A stretch of DNA of 64,000 nt from Limonium bicolor (lineage: Eukaryota > Streptophyta > Magnoliopsida > Caryophyllales > Plumbaginaceae), in NCBI GenBank assembly GCA_023374045.1, contig CM041779.1, positions 142,063,801 through 142,127,800 on the forward strand, read 5' to 3'. The notes beneath the pieces were generated by a model. It did not search any database. It worked only from the letters and a program-made list of their open reading frames with translations, and was not told where the DNA came from. The position numbers were made by a program, and so were the translations under genes. Below are positions 49,995-59,685 of the stretch, piece after piece. How positions within the stretch are numbered: position 1 is the stretch's first letter; each line of letters starts with the position of its first letter.

Positions 49995-52900
49995 TGTAAC
50001 ACCCCATCCATAAACTTAACACTTAATCGATAATCGCAGCGGAAACATACTTAAACATATACCAAAAAGGGCGGTGTTACGCCGTTAGCCACCCACGTGG
50101 CTAACAAGGCTGTTATAATATGTATCGGTCTGATACGAGAATCCCGAGCATAATTACAACCTTACAAAATCACCTATCCAAAAGAATGACAATATACCGA
50201 GTGTAATGTCAAAATCACTAACCAACTTTACATCCACCAAAGTAAACGACCTCGAGTGTACAAACACTACTCGGGCCAACATCCAAAAAATAACAAAACA
50301 TCAACAACCTAGGATCTAAAGCCATTCTGCTCCTCGATCCTCATCCTGCAAATAAACATAGCCCCAAAGGGGGTCAGCAACCTTTTGCTGCATGGTTACG
50401 GCAGTCCCCGCTGACTACCGGGAACACGCAACTATTTGTCATTATAACATGGCGTTGATTAATCATACAACATGCATATACTAACAGGAATTTGAGAACA
50501 ATAACAACACATAATAGTGACACAGTTCACTTTAAGTAACACCAACATGGTTAGTCAACTTGTAAGCCTAGAGGATTCTTCAATCCTCATGTTAAGCTTA
50601 ACACATATCACATACTGTTTGTTAGTCGGATGAAACTTAACTTGAAAGATGAGACGGCGTAGTGACCCGAACACATCAAACATAATTTCCCCCTAGCCCG
50701 AGTGGAAGTCAGGTAGGTAGCTTTGGCTAAGCTATGGGAGGTCGAATTCCCCATAAAAGGAAAACTACCCTAACATAAGGAGAGAGTCGAATGATTCAGA
50801 TGTCGACACCCATACATACACGCGTGACCGGAACGACCGGATTCCTCACTCCCCGGTTAGCACTCGTTAGAAGTCCCACAATGGGAGCTTAACATCACTC
50901 ACACAAGTAAGTGTTAAGTCCAGTTAGACATGCAAGGGAAGTAAGGCATAATATAGCAACACCGTCACAAACCAAACACACATAGCCGGGTTAGAACGTT
51001 CCTTAGGTTGGGAACGTTGTTACCGGATACCGTTCTCTTACGTTCTAGATGGTTAATTAATGAGCACGCATTCGAGGTTACCGGTATCGGTACGCACACG
51101 TCACATTAATAATAAGAACTGTAAACTCGTTTCATGATTTAATCTTACAAGGTTGTAAACACACAGAAAAGCAAACAGCACACAAGCCGGTGTAAACCGG
51201 TAGGCAACAGACTGCAAGAAAACCATACCTTGGTCCTTGCCGCTCTAGTGTTCCACCGTACGTGGTTCCTAAACACGATTGATAACGTCGGTCAATTAAT
51301 ATACGAGACCTTTATTTTTATCACTTCACTGCCTTGTTATTTTTCTTTCACACTTAATTATGATTTTTCCATCTTTTAGTTGTTATTATAACCCACCTAT
51401 ATGTCCTAGACAAACCCCCGCAAACGGAAGTCAAAACGGGGCTTAAACGAAATTTATGTTGAAAACTGTGACATGTCCGAACTTGTGTCCGGACATCAAT
51501 GTTCGGACACAAGTCGAGACTTGAAAGGTGAAAACTGGCGTTTGTCCGAACTTGTGTCCGGACATATAAGTTCGGACACAAGTCGAATGAAAATCTGGAA
51601 AATTTTTCAACCGTCCGAACTTGTGTCCGGACATATAAGTTCGGACACAAGTCGAATGAAAATCTGGAAAATTTTTCAACCGTCCGAACTTGTGTCCGGA
51701 CATATAAGTTCGGACACAAGTCGAATGAAAATCTGAGAAAACTCTTTCAAGTGTCCGAACTTCCAATGTTCGGACGGAAGTCCGGACACACCTAAAACTC
51801 CGAAAAAAATTTCCGCAACGAGGCATGTCCGAACTTCCAAGTCCGGACGGAAGTTCGGACGTGCCTGGAAGTTCATAAAACAGTGGCGTTTTCTACACCA
51901 AAAATACACCCAAACCATACACAACTTTTGGCATTATCTCCCCATGGTTATTACATGTTTCCCCCACATTATTTAGCCCACCAAAACACTTTGACCACAC
52001 TCATTCCAAAACACAATTTTGTATACAAATCCCATCATTTAACAACAACACCACAATGCACACAACCCTTAAAGTTTGGCACTTAAACAACAACAAATTA
52101 AGCACTGAATTTCCTCATATTATTAGCAACACCTGCATTTCACTGAGCATTTATATTTGCACAAACATAAACACCCTCATACATCACACACTAGTTTAAG
52201 GTAGGTTAATTACCTTTGGTTTTCTTTTCAAAACTTTCCTCTTCTCTTCACTTCTTGTTCCTCAATCGGTACTCAACCGGATAATTTGCTACACTAATGA
52301 CCAAGCCAAGATAGCCACAATGAGTATTTAGGGTTTATGATTCCATCAACCCTAGAATTTAGAATTTGCTTGAACACATTGGAGGGAATTACCTTCTATT
52401 TCAAAATGAAATGTTTGGCAATGGAAATAGGGCTAGCTCCAGCTCCTCTTGAAGATTTAACAAGCTTGAATATGAAGAGAAACAATGGTGTTCAACACAC
52501 ATAAAAATCGGTCACCCTAAAATGGGGGAATGAACAGATTTTTGAGTTACTTCTTACCTTAGCACAACAAGGAGATGATGGGCTTCAAGAATATGAAGTT
52601 TCTTCTTCAAAATGTAGTACACCCATGGAAATGAAGTATGGTGTTTTGAGATTTTGAAAGGTACAAAATAATCCCCAAGGTGAGAGGAGTATTTTGGTGA
52701 AAGAATTTCTTGATTTGGAGCTAGAATGAAGAAGTTACAAGGAGATGAAGTTGGGTTGTTTTGTTGGCTTGCAAATCGCCATGGTTAGCAACAAGAAGAG
52801 AAAAGAGAGCTGGGTGAGGGGGAAGGAACCGTGAGTGAAGAGAATGAAGGGGAGAGAGAGAGTGTGAGAGGGAGTTAGTGTGTGAGAGAGTTTTATTATT

Positions 52901-53330
52901 TTGTATTTTAGTGTGTAAAGTGAAATTAATGGAATAGAGAGGGGAATAAAATCTGATTTTATTTTACAATGTGAGAGGGTGGCACTTGGTCATTAGCAGA
53001 TAACACCCGTTAATTCCCGAACTGTCAGTTTTAACAGTTCGGGTCCGATTTCCGGAATATATTTTTGATTCTAAAAATTCTTAGACTTTAATTAGTATAT
53101 AATTATAGTTATAAAATCAACTATAATTTATACAAGTCCGTTTTAAACGTTTAAGGTCACGTTTTTCGGTTTTCTCGAAAAACGTGTTTTAAAGTCTCGT
53201 TTGTGCTTTTAATCCATTATATGGATTCGTTTCCTTCGGGAATTTCTCCCACATGTTCGTAGTGACTAATTAGGTCTTAAAATATATTAATTATGTAATT
53301 AACTAACATATTAAGGTTTGGGGTATTTCA
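49995..53330 (-). repeat. A 3' LTR (left copy)
   Basis: Direct repeat of 59686-63072. It starts TGTAACACCCC and ends GGGGTATTTCA on the plus strand. In its first 700 bp this copy lacks many single bases present in the other LTR (gttacgccg versus gttacgcgccg, ggctgttataat versus ggctgttacataat), while substitutions are few. It carries the hairpin array at 51475-51860. Confidence 0.93.
51475..51860. repeat. Hairpin array in A LTR, 69-bp period
   Basis: Units contain 11-bp arms ACTTGTGTCCG and CGGACACAAGT around a 12-base loop. Three copies have an exact 69-bp period (near 51544, 51613, 51682). Shorter dyads with GTCCGAACTTCC and GGAAGTTCGGAC follow. The other LTR has the same array at 61213-61600. 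The 69-bp period keeps frames open on both strands. Confidence 0.85.
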
Positions 53331-53347
53331 ATCTACCCCCCTTAAAA
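53331..53347 (-). other. Polypurine tract of A
   Basis: atctaccccccttaaaa directly inside the left LTR. On the minus strand it is TTTTAAGGGGGG then TAGAT before the LTR start. Confidence 0.8.
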
Positions 53348-53608
53348 GAACTTTGTCCCCAAAGTTCACACTTCCCACATGCATCTTAAATATTAGGACA
53401 CGGGGGTTACTTCTAAAACAACATTTTCATAACAACATACTTTACATAGCATTAGACTCAAGGTCTCCATAACAAAACATTACTTAGACTTAAAAGTCTA
53501 TAACATAACAACATAGACATGTATTCCAATACATGCCGTACATACATAACCGAAACGGCTCTACCCCCCTTAAATAGGGGTACGCCCCGTACCCTATACA
53601 TGCAAATA

Positions 53609-56600
53609 CTAAGAAGTAAACAATGACGGGTACTTCGCCCTCATCTTCTCCTCCAGCTCCCAGGTGGCCTCCTCGACTTCCTGGTTAGACCAGAGGACCT
53701 TCACCAATCTCACAGATTTATGGCGAGTGTCTCGAGTCTTAGTGTCCAGGATCCGTACGGGAGTCTCCACTGATCGCATGGTCGGCTCTAATGTTAGCCT
53801 CTCGGGCTGAAGTACATGAGACGGATGAGACATATATTTCTTCAACTGGGACACATGAAATACATCATGTACCTTGCCCAGCTCAGCAGGTAAATCAAGT
53901 CTGTAGGCTACCGGGCCTATCCGCTCCGTCACAACGTAAGGCCCCACATATTTCGGGCTCAACTTGCCTTTCTGGCCAAAACGGAATACTCCCTTCATGG
54001 GGGATACTCTAAGGAATACCTGATCGCCCACGGCGAACTCCAGGTCGCGTCTGCGCACATCGGCGTACGATTTCTGCCTATCCTGAGCTGCCTTCATGTT
54101 AGCCCGGATTTGGCGAACTTCTGCTTGTACTTGCTCTAAATACTCAGGTCCTATGATGACCGTCTCACTCGACTCATCCCAGCATAATGGCGTGCGGCAT
54201 GGTCTACCGTACAAAGCCTGGAAGGGAGACATCTTGATCGACGCATGGTAACTGTTGTTGTAGCTAAACTCGATCAGATGTAACTTATCAATCCAGCTGG
54301 TCTGAAAGTCAAGTGCACATGCACGTAACATATCCTCAAGCGTCTGTATGGTGCGCTCACTCTGACCATCTGTCTGTGGGTGAAACGCCGTACTCAACTT
54401 CAGTTCGGTACCAAGTGCTTCCCGTGTACTTCTCCAATACCTCGAGAGGAATCTGGTATCCCTATCAGACACGATAGTCTTCGGTACTCCATGATGTCGT
54501 ACTATCTCACGGTCGAAGAGCTCTGCTAGCTTCGCCACTTTCCAGGTGTCCTTCATCGGAATGAATCTGGCCACCTTGGTCAGTCGGTCAACAACGACCC
54601 ATATCATATTCAAGCCTCCCCGAGTAGGCGGAAGCCCAACAACGAAGTCCATGGAAATATCATGGAACTTCCATTCAGGAACGGGCATTGGCTGTACCAT
54701 GCCACCAGGACGACGGTGCTCAAACTTGACCTTCTGGCAAGTGAGACACCTAACAACATAATCTGTCACATCTTTCTTCATACCGGTCCACCAGAAATAT
54801 CTCTTCATACCCTTGTACATCTTTGAAGCTCCGGGGTGAATAGAAGTAGAAGAACAGTGTGATTCACTCAATATGCGCTCCTTCAGCTCAGCGCTACTTC
54901 GTGGAATACAAAGTCGGCCATTCAGCCTGATCAAACCATCATCATGAAGTCGGAAGTCATACTTCTGACCTTCGAATGTGCCATCGATAAGCTTCTGTTT
55001 GATCTCTTGCATGTACTGATCTGACATCTGAGCACTCCGCACCTCTTCAACCAAGCTAGAGTGAGAGATAAGCGAATGGAGAGAGTGTGCTCGGCGACTC
55101 AATGCATCAGCTACAATGTTTGCTTTACCTTCCTTGTACTGAAGGTTAATATCGTAATCAGTAAGGAATTCAACCCATCTTCTTTGCCTCATGTTCAACT
55201 CCTTCTGAGTGAACAGGTATTTCAAGCTCTTGTGATCTGAATAAATCGTCACATTCACTCCATACAAATGGTGTCGCCATATCTTCAATGCGAAGACAAT
55301 GGCACCCAATTCTAAATCATGCGTAGGATAATTTTCTTCATGTCGCTTCAACTGTCGGGAGGCGTAAGCCACGACCTTCCCGTGTTGCATCAAAACACAG
55401 CCCATACCTTTACCTGACGCATCACAGTACACCTCAAAACCATCAGTACCCTCTGGTATAGTAAGAATTGGTGCAGAAGTCAAAGCATCCTTGAGCTTCT
55501 GAAATGAGCTCTCACAGTCCACAGTCCAATCAAACGGTGCATCCTTCTTCGTCAAGGATGTCAACGGTTTCGAAACACTAGAGAAATTCCTCACAAACCT
55601 CCGATAATAACCTGCCAGACCGAGGAAGCTCCGAATGTCGGCAACCGTCTTCGGTCTAGGCCAGGTGCGCACAGCATCAATCTTGGCCGGATCCACAGCG
55701 ATCCCGGCCTCAGAAATAACATGACCAAGAAAGAGACTTGGTCCAACCAAAATTCACATTTTGAGAACTTCGCATAAAGCTGGTTCTCCCTCAACGTCTG
55801 CAACACACTCCTCAGGTGAGCTTCATGCTCCACCTTGGACTTAGAATAAATGAGAATATCATCGATGAAGACAACTACTGACCTATCCAACTGATCTCGA
55901 AACAAACGATTCATCAAGTCCATAAACTTTGCTGGTGCATTAGACAACCCAAACGGCATGACCGTGAATTCATAGTGCCCATATCTGGTACGGAATGCGG
56001 TCTTCTCTATATCACTGTCTCTGATAGCAATCTGATGGTAACCCGATCGCAGGTCGATCTTAGAGAACACAGATGCACCTCTCAGCTGATCAAACAAATC
56101 ATCGATACGTGGCAATGGGTAACGGTTCTTCACCGTCACAGCATTCAGCTCTCTGTAGTCGATGCAGAGGCGGAGACTCCCATCCTTTTTCTTCACAAAA
56201 AGGACTGGTGCTCCCCATGGTGAAACGCTAGGGCGGATAAATCCCTTGTCAAGCAGGTCTCTCAGCTGCTCCTTGAGCTCAGTCATCTCAGCTGGAGCCA
56301 TACGGTAGGGCGCCTTCGCTATAGGTCCGGTGCCCGGTACCAAGTCAATCTCAAACTCAACTGCCCGTGTAGGCGGCATGCCTGGGAGCTCCTTAGGAAA
56401 GACATCAGGAAACTCCGACACAACCGGCACATCTGGGCTAAACTCAGGGTCTCTCTCTATGTCGTGGACGTAGCAGAGGTATACATCATTCTTCCTTCTG
56501 ATTTCGTGATACATGGCCATGGCGGAGATGATCTGTGTCGAAGGCTCCCTGGGCCTCTGGCGGTATGAAATGGCAACCCCAGACGGACTCCTAAGAAGCA

Positions 56601-56985
56601 GACGGTGCTCGGCACATAGGATTCTACCCTTGTACCGCTCCAACCAGTTCATTCCGACAATTACATCAAAACCAAGCCCGTCGAACTCTATCAAGTCGAT
56701 CGGGAACTCTTCATTCTTAATTCGAACGGTGGCATCTCGGTAATAACGGGTGCATCTGATCCGCTCCTTAGACGGGAGAGTGACTAGGAAGTCAGGGCTC
56801 CTCCCCGTCTAGCCCCAGTCTCCTCGCAAATGAGAGTGAGACAAATGTATGTGAGGCTCCAGAGTCAAACAAGATCGACGCATCCACGCCATTCACTGGG
56901 AAGGTACCGGTGAGGATAGTGCCGCTTCTGCCGGCCTCTGCCTCTGTACACACACTCAGTGTACCTTCCGTCCCGAGTGCAGCGC
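53609..56985 (-). CDS. pol: Pol of element A: protease, RT, RNase H, integrase, chromodomain-like tail
   Basis: Read on the minus strand from a predicted splice acceptor at 56985. The protease has the active site FDSGASHTF. The RT has [27 protein letters not shown] and the catalytic FIDDILIYS (a Lys stands where Thr is usual in NAPATF). RNase H shows [10 protein letters not shown], the ELGAIVFAL glutamate and [10 protein letters not shown]. Integrase has an HHCC finger ([11 protein letters not shown] to CLTCQ) and D,D,E residues in [12 protein letters not shown] and [13 protein letters not shown]-like [16 protein letters not shown] follows, then a chromodomain-like end ([20 protein letters not shown]). 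Two frameshifts break it: near 56800 in protease (extra C in a CCC run) and near 55735 in RT. The upstream frame is 367 codons from MIEFDG; the downstream frame is 713 codons to the stop at 53609. Relics or errors cannot be told apart here. Confidence 0.92.
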
Positions 56986-57056
56986 CTAATTTATTTCATA
57001 AACTTGATAAGTATATTGGTAACAACACGGGTGGAATGCTTAAGAATTCACACTGC

Positions 57057-57062
57057 TTTATT
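57057..57062 (-). promoter_or_regulatory. Candidate poly(A) signal downstream of AlkB
   Basis: The minus strand reads AATAAA about 125 bases after the AlkB stop codon (57188-57190) and before the pol acceptor. It could be the 3' UTR signal of the captured mRNA and could give a short Gag-AlkB transcript. AATAAA is common in AT-rich DNA, so confidence is low. Confidence 0.4.
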
Positions 57063-57187
57063 CATAAAACTCATCGTTACATCATGATGGTATTACATTG
57101 GCTACATAGCTTGATAACTTAGCATACTTACTGCATCACATACTCGACATACAACTGATTTCACACTTTACATGATTACTCATAACT

Positions 57188-57923
57188 TCAAAACTGTCTA
57201 AAGGTTAAGTTCAAACGTCCAGGTTTCATGTGTGTGGCATTGATTATTGTCGGAGGCGCTGTGTTCAACTTGATCTTCTTGATACCATGATACAGCATCC
57301 TCGACTGCCCACCCATGATTAACACATCTCCAGACTCCAATACTAACTTCCTTGCGAGGTCCGCACGCTTCTGCTCGCCATACATAAACACTGCGGTGTC
57401 ACCAATGGACCAAGACACCACGGGTACTCCCTTACTAAGAGACTCGGGTGACTCGTCCTTGTCTTGGTGTAAACCCACTTCCACCTTTTTGGTAGAAATT
57501 GGCAATACACAAATCTGCACGGATACTTGGGATTTGTCCCGGTTCAACTTGCTGAGCAATTCCTACGGTGTGGTTAACAACCGCAAGGAACTCCTCAGGT
57601 ATACTCGGTATGGTAGCTCCATCTTCAGCTCGTGTGTCCTGATATGACTTGGTGTAAGGGTTCCAATCCTTACCCATGCACATCATCTTTAAGTTCATTT
57701 TCGCTCCACTTGGGTATTCGGGTGTGTAGAAACCTCCAGGTGCTGCTCCAAGCTCGTCGCATCGTCGAATGACATGGATTTGTGCTTCGGGTGTCAGGTA
57801 TTTCTTTATATATCATACCTGGTTGGATAACCTGACACTGTTCTGTCGGATAGTCGGCAATGTCGATGGTGGTATCTCCGGGGTTCGGTGTGGGTGGGAT
57901 TGGATAGCAAATATTGAAGGTTC
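57188..57923 (-). CDS. Captured AlkB-family 2-oxoglutarate/Fe(II) dioxygenase (ALKBH1-like)
   Basis: About 245 codons with the full AlkB catalytic signature: iron ligands in GLHQDKDES (His codon 57467-57469, Asp 57461-57463), the distal His in YHGIKKI (57287-57289), and the 2-oxoglutarate/substrate motif RLNLTFR (57197-57217), matching RxNxTxR. Upstream, GAAPGGFYTPEY, AKMNLKMMCMGKDWNP and DLCIANFYQK match the plant nuclear ALKBH1-type layout. AlkB enzymes oxidatively remove methyl groups from DNA or RNA bases. No intron is apparent inside, so it looks reverse-transcribed. The 5' edge is a splice acceptor CTTAG in phase with the gag donor, which would make a Gag-AlkB fusion. Two frameshifts break the assembled frame, near 57802-57815 (TA-rich run) and near 57470-57490 just before HQD. 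It ends in its own stop. Substrate and activity are not deducible. Confidence 0.88.
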
Positions 57924-58050
57924 CTAAGGTTTATAAATCTCTAATTTAGGTGGTTTTCATATTATACTTCAACTCGTTATTCATGTGGTTATTCATTTAG
58001 ACCCACTAACACACATGCATGGAAATGCGGTAAGCAATCACTTATCTTAC
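57924..58050 (-). other. Predicted intron 3 (gag to AlkB), 127 bp
   Basis: Donor GTAAGATAAG at 58050, acceptor ACCTTAG ending at 57924. Phase-1 joining (A plus GA) gives Arg and continues in the AlkB frame. It shares its donor with the long intron ending at 56986. Confidence 0.65.
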
Positions 58051-59527
58051 TTAACGGTTTAAAAGGGGTACCTGGTCTAGAAGACGATCCTGGTGCCTCT
58101 GACCGGTCCACCACGTTCAAGGCAGCCTTGCCTGCTCCCGGCCCCTTCCCCTTCTGGGAATCAGTATTTCCTTGCCCCGAGGATGGCTGATATGTAGCTT
58201 TCGGGCCCTCAATGGTAGCAGTGGCCTTACCCTTCCATTGCCCTCTAGGCCTATAGTTTCTGCCATCGGGGTTGCTGTAGCACTCAAAATCACGGTGCCC
58301 CAGCTTCTTGCAGTAGTGGCACTGCACATCGTTCCCTTTGCAGTCCTTACCGGGATGGTCACCCTTGCACCACTTGCAGAAGTAGTGGCGCTCCGGTGCA
58401 GAGCCCGTACTGGCTGCTATCACAACACACAATCAATACACACTTCAACATAACAATACATACTTGAATCCGATATTCGAAATTAATTAGTTACCCTTGG
58501 GCGGGTGAGAGCGTAAGGGCTTAGCCGCATAGGCATAAGTGAGCTTCAGTGGCTCCTCAGTGGTAGTGGGCTGGGCTTGGCCCTTGCCATCTTGCTGCTG
58601 CTGGCCCTTCTGGGGCTGAGGGTAAGGTTTCCTCTTCTTCCCTCCTTGGTACCCTTGCGAGCTTTGGCCCTCGCTCGAGACCTTGCGCTTATGCGCATTC
58701 TCCTCGTCCCTTAGACGGACGGTGATCTCCACCTTAGCAGCGGCATGATAGCACTCCTGAGTATCAAGGTGTTAGTCATGCCCCGCAACACATTTACACA
58801 CTCCATACAACATTACTATTCACACTTAGACATTATTGGAAATTTACCTGCAAGGTATTGTACTCGGCTGGCCCCATGCCATAGCGTAGGCGGTGGCTCA
58901 ACCCACTGTAGAATCGGTTTACTAAGACCCGGTTTGAGTAACCAAGGTCGGGTAGAAGATGAACAAGGTCAGTGAAGGCGGTGTAGTAGTCGTCCACCGT
59001 CATTTTGTCCCCTTGCTTTAGACTGTCAAGCTCCAGGCGCTTCGCCTCTTGCACATGCACTGGGTAGTACTTGGCCCTTAGCAATGCCGTGTACTGCTCC
59101 CATCCAAAATCTGGATCGGCCACCTTCTCGGCCCTCACAAGTTTCCACCAATTTCTAGCCGAACCCTTCAAATAATACGCAGCAAGACGGACCTTGGCCT
59201 CAGCAGGAACGGCCAAAGTCTCGTAGGCGGTCTCAAGCTCCGAGATATACGCCTCTAGTTTAGAAGGGTCGGTCTCCCCTTTGAAAGACGGGGGCCTCAA
59301 GTCGGCCAACGCTTTCACCCAATTGGTCTCGCGTGGCTGTGGTGGTGGTGGTTCTGGCTGACCCTCTCCCCGGGCTGTTGCTGCCCCTGCTGCACTGCAG
59401 TCACTATTTGAGGTATTACTTGTGCTAGGGCGGCCGCTACAGCTTCGGCCATCATCTGAGCGGGGGTATCCCCCGTGTCTCCTGGACCAGGCCCTCCACG
59501 GCCTCGTCCCCGCGGTCGCCCTGCCAT
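58051..59527 (-). CDS. gag: Gag of element A, three exons
   Basis: The start is MAGRPRGRGRGG at 59525-59527. An in-frame ATG lies four codons upstream, but MAGR fits the Tekay family. Exon 1 (58848-59527) holds a disordered Gln/Pro-rich N-terminus and the retrotransposon Gag core (PPSFKG, NWWKLV, AKYYP, FTDLVHLLPDL). Exon 2 (58495-58756) is a Lys/Gln-rich linker. Exon 3 (58051-58416) has two zinc knuckles: CKWCKGDHPGKDC (CX2CX3HX4C, one residue short) and CHYCKKLGHRDFEC (canonical CX2CX4HX4C). Gag packages element RNA into particles. A frameshift near 59366 separates the N-terminal frame from the core frame. Most Tekay gags are uninterrupted, so the introns are unusual. The exon junctions preserve the expected protein (TLQ then ECYH). 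Confidence 0.85.
58417..58494 (-). other. Predicted intron 2 of gag, 78 bp
   Basis: Exon 2 ends AAG G and the donor is GTAACTAATT. The acceptor region is GTGATAGCAG, a tandem NAGNAG site. Using either AG keeps phase and differs by one Ala codon. An in-frame TAA directly after the donor stops the unspliced frame. Confidence 0.72.
58757..58847 (-). other. Predicted intron 1 of gag, 91 bp
   Basis: Exon 1 ends CTTGCAG, donor GTAAATTTCC, acceptor GATACTCAG, exon 2 GAGTGC, phase 0. The spliced product joins EYNTLQ to ECYHAAAKVEI, a continuous Gag motif, while the unspliced frame stops after VNFQ. Confidence 0.78.
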
Positions 59528-59652
59528 CTGAACATACATGAGAGCACATTAGTATTGTGCTTACAAACTTATCATCACTTGTTTATAACGTCCTTTGGAC
59601 GACAAGGTTTAAATTTCCTAACTCGGTATATTCCTAAGCTCGGTTGTCGGTA

Positions 59653-59680
59653 ATCAGAGCGATACTTCGCTCTGATACCA
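59653..59680 (-). other. PBS of A within a perfect hairpin (tRNA-iMet type)
   Basis: The PBS at 59669-59680 reads TGGTATCAGAGC on the minus strand. 10-bp arms ATCAGAGCGA (59653-59662) and TCGCTCTGAT (59667-59676) flank loop TACT. The stem can extend by GGTA/ACC with one bulge. Six T bases separate it from the LTR. The structure is identical to 25184-25211. Confidence 0.9.
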
Positions 59681-59685
59681 CTTTT

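Larger units (their letters stand above)
56986..58050 (-). other. Predicted long intron or skipped segment containing the AlkB exon
   Basis: The donor GTAAGATAAG after gag exon 3 (exon ends 58051) pairs with an acceptor ATAAATTAG before 56985. Exon 3 ends in phase 1 (TTA A). Joining to GCGCTG restores an open frame that runs through ALGTEG to GRSGTILTG and the protease. Skipping this 1065-bp segment therefore yields Gag-Pol without AlkB. The boundaries are inferred from consensus and phase only. Confidence 0.6.

Noticed and set aside
51443..51826. Open frames with repeated VRTYMSGHKFG on the minus strand of the A LTR
   Set aside because: Product of the 69-bp hairpin repeat, which keeps several frames open on both strands. 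No start context or homology.
55730..56806. Programmed ribosomal frameshift in pol
   Set aside because: The shifts fall inside protease and RT, not at a gag-pol boundary. They are better explained by indels or base-calling errors.
57188..57923. AlkB segment as an integrated plant RNA virus fragment
   Set aside because: No replicase, coat or movement sequence nearby. The N-terminal motifs are of the cellular ALKBH1 type, and the segment is phase-matched to the gag splice donor.
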